Of a stretch of DNA of 64,000 nucleotides, positions 8,277 through 16,018 are shown in pieces. Made by a program: the position numbers and the translations under genes. The notes under the pieces are model-generated. The model ran no database searches, had not been told where the DNA came from, and worked only from the letters and a program-made list of their open reading frames with translations. This DNA comes from Bacteriovoracaceae bacterium. Lineage in GTDB: Bacteria; Bdellovibrionota; Bacteriovoracia; Bacteriovoracales; Bacteriovoracaceae. How positions within the stretch are numbered: position 1 is the stretch's first letter; each line of letters opens with the position of its first letter. The stretch lies in NCBI GenBank assembly GCA_018675575.1, contig JABGXW010000134.1, forward strand, positions 23,590-87,589, written 5' to 3'.

Positions 8277-9381
8277 AATAGATTATTATAAAAAAATTAC
8301 TGAAGAGTATTATCAAAAGTATGAAGCTTACCTTCCCGCTTTTTTCTTTTTTGCAGGTTTCTTCTTTGATATTTTTACATTAGGTCAAATTGATGAATTA
8401 GCAAACTTGCTTACGCAATTTATTTACCTTTTATTTGCATCATATTTACTAATTTTAGAATTTACTAACTTCAAAGAAAATACTCAATCTAATAAGGCCC
8501 TCTTACTCTTGCAGAAGTACCATGATGAAGTGTTCCATTTTCTTTTAGGGTCCTTGTTATCCGCGTTTGCTCTCTTTTTCTTTAAATCAGCTTCTGTTGC
8601 AAACTCGTTCTTATTTATTATTTTATTTGTTTTTTTACTTGTAATAAATGAGTTTGAAGCATTTCAGAAACTAGGAAAGATGATTCGATTCCTTTTATTA
8701 TTACTATGTTTTATCTGCTATTTCACATTATTAATTCCAATATTGATAGGGAGTATCGGATCATTTCTCTTTTTAATTTCGATGACAATTTCAACTCTTT
8801 TATTGTTTGGATTCTATAAATATTTAAAGGTGAGGGAGTTGATTCCAAGTATAGAAGCAAAAAGAATAATCTTAGCACCTGGAATAGTAATGATTACCAT
8901 TTTTATTCTTTTTTATTTTCTTCAAATTATCCCCCCTGTACCCCTATCATTAGAAAGTATTGGAATTTACCATAATGTCAAAAAAGAACACTCCGCTTAT
9001 AAGTTGTATCACGAAAGAACTTGGTACCGATTTTGGGAAACTGGAGATCAGAGATTTATCGCAAGAACAGGTGATAAGCTATTTGTATTTGTATCCATAT
9101 TTTCTCCAGGAGGTTTCAGTGATTCAGTAAATCTTCGCTGGATGAGATATATTAATGGAGAATTCAAGACTTCTGATAAAATAAAAATGAAAATAACCGG
9201 TGGGCGAGGTGCTGGTTTTCGAGGCTTTAGTTTCAAATCTAATTATTTACCCGGTGAGTATAGAGTTAAGGTAGAAACCATGTCAGGGCTAGAGATCGGC
9301 AGAATTAATTTAGAAGTTATAAAAGCTACATCTGAAAACTTACAAGAGAAGAGGAGCTTTAAAATAGATTTGAATATTTAG
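8269..9381 (+). CDS. membrane protein with C-terminal DUF2914 domain
   Basis: A 370-aa protein. Residues 20 to 225 form about seven membrane helices; residues 230 to 360 match DUF2914, recognised from the conserved run of GIYHNVKKE, HERTWYRFWETGDQRF, VFVSIFSPGGF, LRWM and GGRGAGFRGF. The domain is thought to be extracytoplasmic and its function is unknown. The gene overlaps the split YeeE/YedE transporter by eight bases, so it may assist that transporter or respond to it. Its stop overlaps, by four bases, the stop of a gene on the other strand, leaving no space for a separate terminator. Confidence 0.8.
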   Translation: MNKIDYYKKITEEYYQKYEAYLPAFFFFAGFFFDIFTLGQIDELANLLTQFIYLLFASYLLILEFTNFKENTQSNKALLLLQKYHDEVFHFLLGSLLSAFALFFFKSASVANSFLFIILFVFLLVINEFEAFQKLGKMIRFLLLLLCFICYFTLLIPILIGSIGSFLFLISMTISTLLLFGFYKYLKVRELIPSIEAKRIILAPGIVMITIFILFYFLQIIPPVPLSLESIGIYHNVKKEHSAYKLYHERTWYRFWETGDQRFIARTGDKLFVFVSIFSPGGFSDSVNLRWMRYINGEFKTSDKIKMKITGGRGAGFRGFSFKSNYLPGEYRVKVETMSGLEIGRINLEVIKATSENLQEKRSFKIDLNI

Positions 9382-10472
9382 AAACCATAGAGCATGCCTA
9401 CAGACCAATAACTTGAATCAAGCTGCGTAAACTTCCCAAATTTAATACTAAGTTCCCATTTTGTAAAGAACCACTTACCCTCTACTAATCCACCAAATGA
9501 AAGGGAGCTCGCACCATCTAATGTAGTCCCCGAAAATTGAGAATTTATATCTGCAGGGTTTGTATAATCGCCGCTTCGGTAGATGATTGGAATATGAAAC
9601 CCCAGTCCGGTTCCTTCTGTTTTAGGTTTCCAAATAAACCCAACAGCGGCCATTATGCCAAGTACTGGAACATTTTTTTGGAAATAGTTAACAGATGCAT
9701 CAGTATCCGCACCTACTGTGGCATTATTAATACCAACACAACCATTAATATTATATTCAAACTCGGCATTAAACTTTCTCAGTCCTCCACCCAAACAGAG
9801 ACCTTCTGAGTTAGAAATTAATGTGGACTCAGAGCCATCCTGACCGATCAAGGTGAGCCTATCTCTCCAGGTAACATAATTTATACCGATAAAACTTCCA
9901 TATCGGTATTTTTTTGCAGCTATCTTATTATTGAAATTATCAATATCAGCGATTATTTGTTCAGGGTCTTGATCATCAAATTCACCTTCAATAGAAAGGT
10001 TTGCATACATCAAGATATTTTTTTTATAGTCAGATCTCTGACCTTCATTTAATTGATCAAAGCGAGAGAGGTAAACTTTCGATATAGAAAGAGCTTTATA
10101 ATAATAATATATGGCAATTGTGGAGGATATATTTCCTACCTCATCGGCATTACCTTTCCTTTTGTATCTTCTTAATATTCGTGCATTCGTTTTATAATAT
10201 TTTCGTTTAATCAAATTAGTGAATACTTTATCGCACTCTCGATACTTTTTAAGTTTTGCATAACTATATCCAGCTAATTGAAGTGCTCCAATAGGAGTCT
10301 TTCTACTTTTTAAATTAAAATTTTTCTTAAGGATTTTAATTGTCTTAGAATAATCATCATCTTGATATGCAGTTTTTGCTGACCTAAAAGCGATTTTTTG
10401 TTTCTGTGAAATAGCGAATGACTCAGGCACTTGAAACAGCATAATGAAAGTAAGTAAAAATCTTAAAACCAT
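9378..10472 (-). CDS. outer-membrane protein with TPR-like N-terminus and barrel-like C-terminus
   Basis: A 364-aa exported protein. After a signal peptide ending near SFA, residues 20 to 110 are helical with a TPR look (AYQDDDYSKTIKILKKNF, LQLAGYSYAKLKKYRECD). From about residue 185 the sequence alternates polar and hydrophobic residues and ends in GMLYGF, with an aromatic terminal residue as in outer-membrane barrels. The start at 10472 (MVLRFLLTF) has AGGA about 10 bases upstream; the GTP-like longer frame to 10499 lies inside the previous gene. It overlaps the heme-motif barrel gene by ten bases, so the two probably act together. No family name recognised. Confidence 0.6.
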   Translation of the reverse strand: MVLRFLLTFIMLFQVPESFAISQKQKIAFRSAKTAYQDDDYSKTIKILKKNFNLKSRKTPIGALQLAGYSYAKLKKYRECDKVFTNLIKRKYYKTNARILRRYKRKGNADEVGNISSTIAIYYYYKALSISKVYLSRFDQLNEGQRSDYKKNILMYANLSIEGEFDDQDPEQIIADIDNFNNKIAAKKYRYGSFIGINYVTWRDRLTLIGQDGSESTLISNSEGLCLGGGLRKFNAEFEYNINGCVGINNATVGADTDASVNYFQKNVPVLGIMAAVGFIWKPKTEGTGLGFHIPIIYRSGDYTNPADINSQFSGTTLDGASSLSFGGLVEGKWFFTKWELSIKFGKFTQLDSSYWSVGMLYGF

Positions 10473-11650
10473 AGATGTAACTGTCCTGCTAGGTCCCACT
10501 GGTCTTCACTGACAGAGGTTGTTGAGAAAATTCTAGAATTATAAATATCTGCCCTTACTTCAACCCCTTGAAATGGGAAGTATTGAAATCCTGGACCAAT
10601 TCTTAAAGTCTTATTTTCAGTCTTTGTATTTGGCTTCAAATACTCTGCAGTAACTAAAGCAAATAGGCCTCGTGAAGTTCTCACATGGTTTTGCATCATA
10701 ATATATTGGCTTTTGACTTCGTCACCTGGAATTAACTCCTTTTTGCTAACTAGGCCGGCTTCAAGCATGAGGCTATGACCTTTACCAAATGCCATTCTAG
10801 AATGAGCTGCCATCAGTCCCGTCTGAAGATATTTAGATTTTGAAGTGAGATAAGAAGCACCGATTCTATTTTTTTGATTAAGCGTATATTCAAATTGTGT
10901 TGAGACACCAGCTTGCCTTACACCAGAATCTTGAACTAGGTTTCCGATAAAAGGATGGACACCAATCTCAAACTTTTTATTTGTATAATGAATAAGTATT
11001 CCATGGGTTTGATCATTCATTGCAAGACCTGTTAATGACCTTGAATACGCCGTATGATCAACAATTCTAATGCCAAATGTTTTATCTAACATACCAGCAT
11101 AGATTCCCCAGGATGAATTCGGTCTCCATGCAATATAATGTTCTCTGGAGCGGTAAGGTTTTGCATTCTCACCAGTAGGGTTGTCACCAGAGGAGCGCGG
11201 AGTGGGGGCATATCCAACAGTAAAAGATGTATAAACATTATCTGACTTTCCAAACTTCATGATTAAATTTAAATTAGCATCCATGTGAATAATCACTGGA
11301 TCTGATGATACATCTGAATAAAAATTTTGTTTCATATAAAGACCTCGATAATCAAATGAGGCCCTAAGCCATTTTTGCTTAGGTTTAGAATAAAAAAAAC
11401 CAGAATTCTCTGAGATATATTCCTCTGTTGTTGCTTTATTATAAAACTTACGGTCTGCAATTACTCCGGCACCTAAAGCACGACCATAATCGGTAAGAGG
11501 ACCATTTCCCATGGGATTGTAATGGCATGTTAAGCATGAAGTGTAGGCAAAACCTATGAAGTTTGGATATGCAAAAGATTGCTTGGGTAAAATGATTAAC
11601 ATAAATAGGCAAAAGAGCTTAATTAATGAGATTTTGTTTGATGTGAGCAT
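10463..11650 (-). CDS. outer-membrane beta-barrel protein with an N-terminal heme c motif
   Basis: A 395-aa exported protein. The signal peptide ends near SFA. Soon after comes CLTCHYNPMGNGPLTDYGRA, with a CxxCH heme c site and following Met/Tyr that could be ligands. The remaining 330 residues show alternating beta-strand patterns with frequent aromatics and end in LWF, as outer-membrane barrels do. A single heme on a barrel suggests electron transfer or redox sensing at the outer membrane. Similar proteins occur in delta-proteobacteria, but I cannot name the family. It is followed by the TPR/barrel gene and preceded by tatA on the same strand. Confidence 0.65.
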   Translation of the reverse strand: MLTSNKISLIKLFCLFMLIILPKQSFAYPNFIGFAYTSCLTCHYNPMGNGPLTDYGRALGAGVIADRKFYNKATTEEYISENSGFFYSKPKQKWLRASFDYRGLYMKQNFYSDVSSDPVIIHMDANLNLIMKFGKSDNVYTSFTVGYAPTPRSSGDNPTGENAKPYRSREHYIAWRPNSSWGIYAGMLDKTFGIRIVDHTAYSRSLTGLAMNDQTHGILIHYTNKKFEIGVHPFIGNLVQDSGVRQAGVSTQFEYTLNQKNRIGASYLTSKSKYLQTGLMAAHSRMAFGKGHSLMLEAGLVSKKELIPGDEVKSQYIMMQNHVRTSRGLFALVTAEYLKPNTKTENKTLRIGPGFQYFPFQGVEVRADIYNSRIFSTTSVSEDQWDLAGQLHLWF

Positions 11651-11699
11651 TGCTGTATTATAGGAAACTTAATAGGCTTTTGCATAGCGATTTAATCAA

Positions 11700-11876
11700 C
11701 TATTCTCGATCAGATGTATCAATCTTCTCTTTGTCATCTTCTTCTTTGATGCCCCCTTTGAAAGCTTTGATTGATTTACCTAGACCCTCACCGAGTTGAG
11801 GTAATTTTTTAGCTCCAAATAACAACAGGACCACTACTAAAATAATGACTAATTCACCCATTCCAAGACCAAACAT
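11700..11876 (-). CDS. tatA: Sec-independent translocase subunit TatA
   Basis: A 58-aa protein too short for usual ORF cut-offs. It begins [20 protein letters not shown], one membrane helix, followed by the hinge [20 protein letters not shown], an amphipathic helix and an acidic tail (EEDDKEK); this is the hallmark layout of TatA/TatE. TatA assembles with TatC to export folded proteins with a twin-arginine signal. AGGAAG lies just upstream of the ATG. No tatB or tatC is nearby, so the gene is solitary here. The stop is TAG at 11700-11702, 49 bases before the heme-motif barrel gene on the same strand. Confidence 0.93.
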   Translation of the reverse strand: MFGLGMGELVIILVVVLLLFGAKKLPQLGEGLGKSIKAFKGGIKEEDDKEKIDTSDRE

Positions 11877-12123
11877 AACTTCCTACCTTTTGTTCATTAT
11901 TTCCAAAATATAATTAATGATATTTTAAACTATTCTGTAACTTATCGAAATACCTAATTTTTGACAAGGCGCAGGCAATCGTAAACTGTTGAATTTAAGA
12001 TAAAATATTTCTAAGTAGATGAAAGTCTTTGTTAGGTAATAATCATAAAAAGTGCCTCTTTTTTGTGGGAGAATAATTTTAATTCTAAATTAAAGAAGTC
12101 AATTCGTTTCAAGGAGGAAACAA

Positions 12124-12981
12124 GTGAAAAAAATGATCCTATTTGTTTTTATGATTCTCTTATCACAGTCATTTAATGCTGAGGCTTGTGATGACAAGGG
12201 AAAATCTGGATTTATGCCAGAAAATAATATGTCAGTTGCTGTTGGTGATAAAGCGGCCAACGATATGACAGAGACACGTTTCAACGCCATTATTGATCGA
12301 GTAGAATCAGTTTATGCACCCATTGTTAGGGGCAAAAAAGGACGTTTAGTCGTTAAAAGAAAGTGGAAAGATAATACTGTGAATGCTTCAGCATCAAGAT
12401 TGTTTAGAACTTGGACAGTAAATATGTATGGGGGTTTGGCCAGACATCCAGATGTAACAGATGATGGTTTTGCTTTGGTTATTTGTCATGAGCTAGGTCA
12501 TCACCTAGGTGGAGCTCCTAAAGTTGGGAATCTTATGATGAAATGGGCATCCAATGAAGGACAATCAGATTACTTTGGGTCATTAAAATGTATGAGAAGA
12601 GTATTTGGAAATGATGATAACACAACAATTATTAGTACAATGAAAGTACCTGCTCATGCTGAGAAAAAATGTTTAGGTTCATGGTCAACTCAAGCAGATC
12701 AGGCTTTATGTATTAGAATTGCAATGGCCGGAAAGTCATTATCTAAATTACTTGCAAGATCAGGAACTCCTCAATTTTCAACTCCAGATACATCAGTCGT
12801 TAGTAGAACAAATAATACTCATCCAGCAGGGCAGTGTCGTCTGGACACTTACTTCCATGGAGCATTATGTGATAAAGAAGTATCTGATGATGTTTCAAAC
12901 AGAGACAGAACTAAGGGGGTTTGCGCAAGAACCCGAGGATATCGAGAAGGTACAAGACCATTATGTTGGTATAAACCTTAA
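12124..12981 (+). CDS. secreted HExxH zinc metalloprotease-like protein
   Basis: A 285-aa exported protein starting at GTG with an AAGGAGG ribosome site. A signal peptide (MKKMILFVFMILLSQSF) is followed by a mature start ACDD. The zinc motif is VICHELGHHLGG near residue 122. The third position of a metzincin (HExxHxxGxxH) is Pro here, whereas NEGQSDYFGS about 22 residues later could supply a Glu ligand, so a gluzincin-type site is more likely. Several Cys in the C-terminal half suggest disulfides. A role in degrading extracellular or prey protein is inferred from the likely lifestyle. A strong terminator follows. Confidence 0.75.
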   Translation: MKKMILFVFMILLSQSFNAEACDDKGKSGFMPENNMSVAVGDKAANDMTETRFNAIIDRVESVYAPIVRGKKGRLVVKRKWKDNTVNASASRLFRTWTVNMYGGLARHPDVTDDGFALVICHELGHHLGGAPKVGNLMMKWASNEGQSDYFGSLKCMRRVFGNDDNTTIISTMKVPAHAEKKCLGSWSTQADQALCIRIAMAGKSLSKLLARSGTPQFSTPDTSVVSRTNNTHPAGQCRLDTYFHGALCDKEVSDDVSNRDRTKGVCARTRGYREGTRPLCWYKP

Positions 12982-13003
12982 TCTTAGATTTATTTATGTA
13001 TAC

Positions 13004-13032
13004 AAAAAGGGGCCATTAAGCCCCTTTTTTTT
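13004..13032 (+). terminator. rho-independent terminator after the secreted metalloprotease
   Basis: A-run, then GGGGC at 13009-13013, a short loop, GCCCC at 13020-13024 and eight T. The flanking A and T runs extend the stem, so it could work in both directions. It lies 23 bases after the metalloprotease stop and directly before the CBS-domain gene, separating the two units. Confidence 0.85.
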
Positions 13033-13059
13033 GATAATCACTGAGAGAGAGGTAATCCA

Positions 13060-14001
13060 TTGTCTAGAATTAAAAATATTAATCTTGATACTATCGATAA
13101 ATCAAAATTTGATGTACCTATCTCTGAGCTTTCACCTAGAGCGATTGTAAGTATCTCTGGAGATGCTTCTTTACAAGATTTAGTTGAGCTACTGATCAAA
13201 GAAAACCAAGGTTCTGTTTGTGTAGTTGATGGTTCCAAGTTAATAGGCATTGTTTCTGAAAGAGACTTGTTTATGAATGTTGATGATGATGATTTTGATC
13301 AATACTTAAAGAAGTCTGTCTCTGATATCATGACACCTAATCCATTAACCAAATTCTCCAATGATACTATCGCTAGTTGCTTAAAGTTGATGGGAATAAG
13401 GAGAGTGAGGTCATTACCTATTGTAAATGAAAATGGTGAACCTTCTCACATGCTTACTGCTCACGATATGCTTGCTTTTATTATTAAACTCTTTCCTCAT
13501 TCAATAAAAAATATTGGAACCTTGTTCGAGTGGACTGTTTCTGAAGTGCATGTTCAAGATGAAAACTTCAGCTTTACTTCAAGTCCTCATCAATTATCTG
13601 GAAATATCTTTTTGAGTCCCTTGAAGTCTGCAGTCAGTACAGACATTCTTAAAGTTGACCAAAATGAAATTATTCAAGATGTTATTAAAAAGATGCAGGC
13701 AAGAAAAAGAGGAATGGTAGCTATTACATGCTTTGAAACTGAATTAGTAGGTATTCTCACAGAAAGAGATCTCTTAAGAAAAGTTTTCGGAAAAGTAGAT
13801 CTCTGTGCTCGTGTAAGGATCTCTGAACTTATGACCCCAAGCCCAGTCACTTTATTAGAAAAACATGCTGTTAGCTATGCAATAAACAATATGTTTGAAA
13901 AACGCTTTAGAAATATAATTCTTGTAGATGAAGAAAAAACTCCGATATCTTCAGTTTCTGTGATTGATCTCGTTAAGTTTGTAACAGATAAGTTGATTTA
14001 A
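13060..14001 (+). CDS. protein with two pairs of CBS domains
   Basis: A 313-aa cytoplasmic protein starting at TTG, with AGAGGT about 8 bases before. Four CBS motifs are visible: around residues 20-75 (VSISGDASLQDLVELL, GIVSERDLF), 85-145 (DIMTPNPLT), 195-250 (KAVSTDILKVD-like, GILTERDLL) and 260-312 (ELMTPSPVTLLEKHA). Two Bateman modules of this kind bind adenine nucleotides and act as energy or second-messenger sensors; no enzyme or transporter domain is attached. It is followed 56 bases later by a membrane protein with a cyclic-nucleotide-binding fold on the same strand, so the two may form a nucleotide-sensing pair. Confidence 0.88.
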   Translation: MSRIKNINLDTIDKSKFDVPISELSPRAIVSISGDASLQDLVELLIKENQGSVCVVDGSKLIGIVSERDLFMNVDDDDFDQYLKKSVSDIMTPNPLTKFSNDTIASCLKLMGIRRVRSLPIVNENGEPSHMLTAHDMLAFIIKLFPHSIKNIGTLFEWTVSEVHVQDENFSFTSSPHQLSGNIFLSPLKSAVSTDILKVDQNEIIQDVIKKMQARKRGMVAITCFETELVGILTERDLLRKVFGKVDLCARVRISELMTPSPVTLLEKHAVSYAINNMFEKRFRNIILVDEEKTPISSVSVIDLVKFVTDKLI

Positions 14002-14057
14002 CCTCTTCAAAATACTTCTAAAGAACCGATAAGAATATATTCACACAAAGGATTATT

Positions 14058-14747
14058 TTGGACTTAGCAAATATTTTTGGAAATTTAGCATTTATCCTGA
14101 TCGCTGCCTCCTTCATGGTAAAAGATATGCTTTGGCTAAGATCATTATCTGTGACAGCATCTTTTGCTTCTCTCTTTTATAATTTCACTATTACAGAAAC
14201 GCCCCTATGGACCCCTATCTTTTGGAACTTTTTCTTTATTACTCTCAATATTTATCATGTTACTAATATACTCTTAGCAAGTAGAGTTCTTGCTTTTACA
14301 CCTAAGGAGATAGAACTCTATGATCTTCTATTTAGCTCTTTAAGTCCTTTAGAATTTATGAAGTTAAACAAACTATGCACCTGGAAAAAAGCAGATATTG
14401 GAGATATTCTTATTAAAGAGGGAGAAAGGGTAGAGTCTCTCATGCTCATATATAATGGATGTTGCGATATTGTTGTGATCGATAAAGACACAAAGAAGCA
14501 GAAGTCTGTTGCAGAATTAAAAGATGGGCAGTTCATAGGTGAGATGTCTTTTTTAACTGAAAAGAATGCTACAGCAACAGTAATAGTTCATCATCCTACG
14601 GAATTTCTTACTTGGAATCAGTCAGAGTTAAAATCTTTAATGTCTAGAAACCCTTCTTTAGTGTTTAGCCTTCAAAAAGCGATGGGAACACAAATCACTG
14701 ATGCTTTAAAAAGCAAAAAAATCACACAAGACTCACCAGTGGCATAG
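14058..14747 (+). CDS. three-helix membrane protein with cyclic-nucleotide-binding-like domain (Popeye-like layout)
   Basis: A 229-aa protein starting at TTG after AAAGGA. Residues 5 to 75 form three membrane helices and residues 95 to 215 a cNMP-binding fold, the layout of animal Popeye-domain proteins. The phosphate-binding cassette reads GEMSFLTEKNATATV; the Arg that contacts the cyclic phosphate in CAP-type sites is replaced by Ala, so classic cAMP or cGMP binding is doubtful. Similar short proteins occur in Bdellovibrio-like bacteria. A link to the CBS protein upstream is inferred from position only. Confidence 0.72.
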   Translation: MDLANIFGNLAFILIAASFMVKDMLWLRSLSVTASFASLFYNFTITETPLWTPIFWNFFFITLNIYHVTNILLASRVLAFTPKEIELYDLLFSSLSPLEFMKLNKLCTWKKADIGDILIKEGERVESLMLIYNGCCDIVVIDKDTKKQKSVAELKDGQFIGEMSFLTEKNATATVIVHHPTEFLTWNQSELKSLMSRNPSLVFSLQKAMGTQITDALKSKKITQDSPVA

Positions 14748-14770
14748 GAAGATACATAGTCTTCTATTTT
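14744..14770. terminator. possible bidirectional terminator between convergent genes
   Basis: ATAG-GAAGA, a 7-base loop, TCTTC-TAT and a short T run form an imperfect 8-bp stem. It overlaps the stop of the cNMP-fold gene and the end of the aminotransferase gene on the other strand. The stem is weak and AT-rich. Confidence 0.35.
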
Positions 14771-15918
14771 AGTTTAAGCAATGCTGTTTTTAATGTTTCA
14801 TCTTTTTTAGCAAAGCAAAATCTTAAATAATTTTCACCATCATTAGATAGCATATAGAATGAAGATGGAGGAATAGTAGCAACTCCTTTCTTTTTTATTA
14901 GTTCCATACAATAATCAACATCTTTTAACTTTGTTTTATTTGCAATAGGACACATTATAAAATAAGTTCCCTGTGGTTTTATTGGTAGGTAACCAAGTTC
15001 TTCTAATCCAGAAAAAAAGAGATCCCTTTTTTTAGTATAAGATTTTTTAAATAGTATTAAGTATTCATCTAATTCTTGCAATGACTTAGCAATTGCAATT
15101 TGAAGAGGGTGGTTTACACAAAAGGTATTAAATTGGTGAACCATCCTAATTGCATATGTGATTTCTGGCGATGCCATAGTCCAGCCAATTTTCCATCCGG
15201 TTACACCAAAAGTTTTTCCAGTTGAAGAAATTGTTATTGTTCTTTCTTTCATTTTTGGAAAGGTGGCCATCGGTTGGTGAACATTAGAATTAAATGTCAA
15301 AAACTCATAGACTTCATCACTTAAACAAAATGTATCGTGGCTGATACAAAGTTTTGAAATCTCTTCTAGTTCGGATGTGTTGAAGACTTTTCCGGTAGGA
15401 TTATGAGGGGAATTTAAAATGATTAGTTTTGTTTTATCATTAAATGCTTCAGAAAGTTTATCAGTTTGATAATTGAATCTAGGTCCATGTAATGTTACGG
15501 GAACAGGAATGCCCCCAGCTAATTTAATACTTGCAACGTATGAGTCATAGAATGGCTCAAATATAATGACTTCATCTCCAGGATTGATGAGAGCAAGTAT
15601 GGAGGAAAAAATAGCTTCGGTTGCACCATTTGTGATCGTAACTTCCGTATGTTCACAATAGTTTAAGTCATAATGCCTTTTGTATATTTTTGAAAGAACT
15701 TGTCTTAAACTTAAGATTCCTTGCAAAGGCGCATATTGGTTAGAGCCCTGTGCTCCTTGAGCAATGGCATCTTTAGCATTTTGTATTACCCAGTCAGGGC
15801 CATCAAAGTCGGGAAAACCTTGAGATAAGTTTATAGCGTTATGTTCTCGGGCCAAATTAGTAAGTGTGGCAAAAATCGACTCTTTAAAGGTCGTGATAAC
15901 ATGATTTACATTTTTCAT
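14764..15918 (-). CDS. class I/II aminotransferase, methionine aminotransferase (YbdL)-like
   Basis: A 384-aa fold type I PLP enzyme. The PLP lysine lies in SSTGKTFGVTGWKIGW, the substrate-binding start is INLSQGFPDF, and NSPHNPTGKVF carries the conserved Asn/Pro block. This set, and MRMVHQFNTFCVN-like sequence after the lysine, is typical of YbdL and kynurenine aminotransferase-like enzymes that use methionine and aromatic amino acids with a 2-oxoacid. Length is normal. It is transcribed away from recQ; the 100 bases between the two starts must hold both promoters. Confidence 0.88.
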   Translation of the reverse strand: MKNVNHVITTFKESIFATLTNLAREHNAINLSQGFPDFDGPDWVIQNAKDAIAQGAQGSNQYAPLQGILSLRQVLSKIYKRHYDLNYCEHTEVTITNGATEAIFSSILALINPGDEVIIFEPFYDSYVASIKLAGGIPVPVTLHGPRFNYQTDKLSEAFNDKTKLIILNSPHNPTGKVFNTSELEEISKLCISHDTFCLSDEVYEFLTFNSNVHQPMATFPKMKERTITISSTGKTFGVTGWKIGWTMASPEITYAIRMVHQFNTFCVNHPLQIAIAKSLQELDEYLILFKKSYTKKRDLFFSGLEELGYLPIKPQGTYFIMCPIANKTKLKDVDYCMELIKKKGVATIPPSSFYMLSNDGENYLRFCFAKKDETLKTALLKLK

Positions 15919-16018
15919 TTTGTCTTTTTAACACTTATTGATAAAAAGATTAAGAAAAAAGGAATGCTGGGGTGCGGCACTTCTGTTCAAAGCTTGTTAT
16001 AGCTCATATAATTTATAA

